From contig JAFZGH010000235.1 in NCBI GenBank assembly GCA_017555465.1, positions 1 through 8,157 on the forward strand: a stretch of 8,157 bases of DNA, given 5' to 3'. Below the pieces are notes generated by a model that was not told the origin of the DNA, searched no databases, and was given only the letters and a program-made list of their open reading frames with translations. Made by a program: the position numbers and the translations under genes. Numbering within the stretch: position 1 is the stretch's first letter; each line of letters starts with the position of its first letter. Source of the stretch: Akkermansia sp. Lineage in GTDB: Bacteria; Verrucomicrobiota; Verrucomicrobiia; Verrucomicrobiales; Akkermansiaceae. This document shows, piece after piece, positions 7,208-8,157 of the stretch.

Positions 7208-8157
7208 ATGAAATCTCATTGCCAGCTTTTCCTCTCCTTTGCAGTCACTCTTGCGTCCATGCTGCCAGCACCAGCCGGGCAACACACACCGACCGTACCG
7301 CGCGCCATCCTTCTCTTCCTGGCAGATGACCTGGGCTACAACGACACCACAGCCTACGGCAACAAGGGCGGCGTGCCCTGCCCCAATGTGCAGAAACTGG
7401 CCGACCAGGGGCTGCTCTTCACCGATGCGCACAGCACCAACTCCGTGTGCACGCCCTCGCGCTACTCCATGCTCACCGGGCAATATGCCTGGCGGCAGCG
7501 CGGCACCGGTATCCTGCCGGGAGATGCAGCCCTCATCATCCCCACGCGCGATAAAGCCGCCACACTCGGCACCCTCATGCAGCAAGCGGGCTACCGCACC
7601 GCCGCCATCGGCAAATGGCATCTGGGGCTTGGCGCTGGCAACATCGATTGGAACAGGCCCATCTCCCCCGCCCTGGCCGACATCGGTTTCGACTACTCCT
7701 TCATCATGGCCGCCACGGGTGACCGCGTGCCCTGCGTCTATGTGGAAAACGGCCAGGTGAAAAACCTCGACCCGCAAGACCCCATCGAGGTCAATTACCG
7801 TGGCCGGGCCTACCCGGGCATCCCCACCGCCGCCACGCACCCGGAACTGCTCAAACCCTGGGGACGCCCCAGCGACAAACAGCACGCCTGCACCATCATC
7901 GACGGCATCTCCCGCATCGGCCACATGCGCGGCGGCTCTGCCGCCCTCTGGAAAGACCAGGACATTGCCGATGACATTACCGCCGCGGGCGAACGCTTCA
8001 TTGCCGATTGCGCCGGGAAACCGCTCTTTCTCTACTTCTGCACTAATGATATCCACGTGCCGCGCGACCCGCACAGCCGTTTCCGCGGCAAAAGCCACCT
8101 CGGCATCCGGGGCGATGCCACCCTGCAGATGGATGACTCCCTGGGCCGCCTCATGGC
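7208..8157 (+). CDS. Secreted S1-family sulfatase, Cys-type, 5' part (runs off window)
   Basis: This enzyme hydrolyses sulfate esters, probably on glycans, in the periplasm or outside the cell. Visible are 316 codons plus two bases; the family is usually near 450-550 residues, so the C-terminus is missing. A signal peptide is evident (Lys2, hydrophobic 7-19, likely cleavage after APA, residues 21-23). Metal-site Asp40-Asp41 sit in LADDLG. Sulfatase signature 1 is SVCTPSRYSMLTG (79-91), with Cys81 the residue converted to formylglycine. Signature 2 is GYRTAAIGKWH (128-138), with active-site Lys136 and His138. Further conserved features are GFDYSF (160-165), ATGDRVPC (169-176) and the IHVPRDPH segment (282-289). 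ATG 7208 is chosen because the next in-frame ATG (codon 18) would cut the signal peptide. No Shine-Dalgarno is present. Cys rather than Ser at residue 81 implies maturation by an anaerobic sulfatase-maturing enzyme or FGE encoded elsewhere. S1 subfamily and substrate are not assignable here; mucin or other host/algal glycans are possible. Confidence 0.95.
   Translation, partial: MKSHCQLFLSFAVTLASMLPAPAGQHTPTVPRAILLFLADDLGYNDTTAYGNKGGVPCPNVQKLADQGLLFTDAHSTNSVCTPSRYSMLTGQYAWRQRGTGILPGDAALIIPTRDKAATLGTLMQQAGYRTAAIGKWHLGLGAGNIDWNRPISPALADIGFDYSFIMAATGDRVPCVYVENGQVKNLDPQDPIEVNYRGRAYPGIPTAATHPELLKPWGRPSDKQHACTIIDGISRIGHMRGGSAALWKDQDIADDITAAGERFIADCAGKPLFLYFCTNDIHVPRDPHSRFRGKSHLGIRGDATLQMDDSLGRLM

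Noticed and set aside
7202..8098. Minus-strand open frame of 298 codons opposite the sulfatase, and a + strand frame at 7239-7760
   Set aside because: Both overlap the sulfatase frame, which carries both sulfatase signatures. The 7239-7760 frame is Ser/Pro/Ala-rich out-of-frame translation of the same gene.

Overview
The window is a GC-rich bacterial chromosome segment (by eye around 60% GC) in which every supported gene lies on the + strand. It begins inside a central-metabolism gene and ends inside a sulfatase gene. None of the six visible start codons has a Shine-Dalgarno sequence. Two good sigma70-type promoters of the TTGACA/-10 class are visible, rather than the Bacteroidota -33/-7 type. 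There are Cys-type S1 sulfatase, lipoprotein and neurotransmitter:sodium symporter genes. Together these best fit a Verrucomicrobiota/Akkermansia-like gut bacterium. That placement is inference from style, not from a marker gene.

Layout: (1) 1-895, the 3' part of a class IIa fructose-1,6-bisphosphate aldolase gene, closed by a strong intrinsic terminator (921-947). (2) A compact intergenic region with a promoter (970-998) only about 25 nt before the next start codon. (3) 1023-6151, three consecutive full-length paralogous genes for LeuT-fold sodium-coupled transporters of the neurotransmitter:sodium symporter (NSS) family, spaced by 17 and 24 nt. (4) 6169-6285, a 38-codon gene for a single-span peptide resembling MetS, the small subunit of MetP-type NSS importers. 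(5) 6299-7111, a lipoprotein alpha/beta hydrolase, followed by a terminator (7132-7169). (6) A promoter (7172-7200) and a secreted S1-family sulfatase (7208 onward) that runs off the window.

The unit from 970 to 7169 looks like one operon: promoter, three NSS transporters, one MetS-like subunit, one outer-envelope hydrolase, terminator. The three transporters keep the Na1/Na2 ligands, the extracellular Arg-Asp gate and a Glu at the LeuT E290 position (predicting chloride independence). They differ from each other at substrate-pocket positions. The middle copy is most distinct, with Ser at LeuT F259 and Gln at LeuT I359. All three carry an insert of about 50 residues in extracellular loop 3, before TM6. 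The likely job of the unit is import of several amino acids or related compounds by a diversified transporter set that may share one small subunit. This operon is the most interesting content of the window. The sulfatase is a separate transcription unit whose mRNA is predicted to be leaderless or nearly so.
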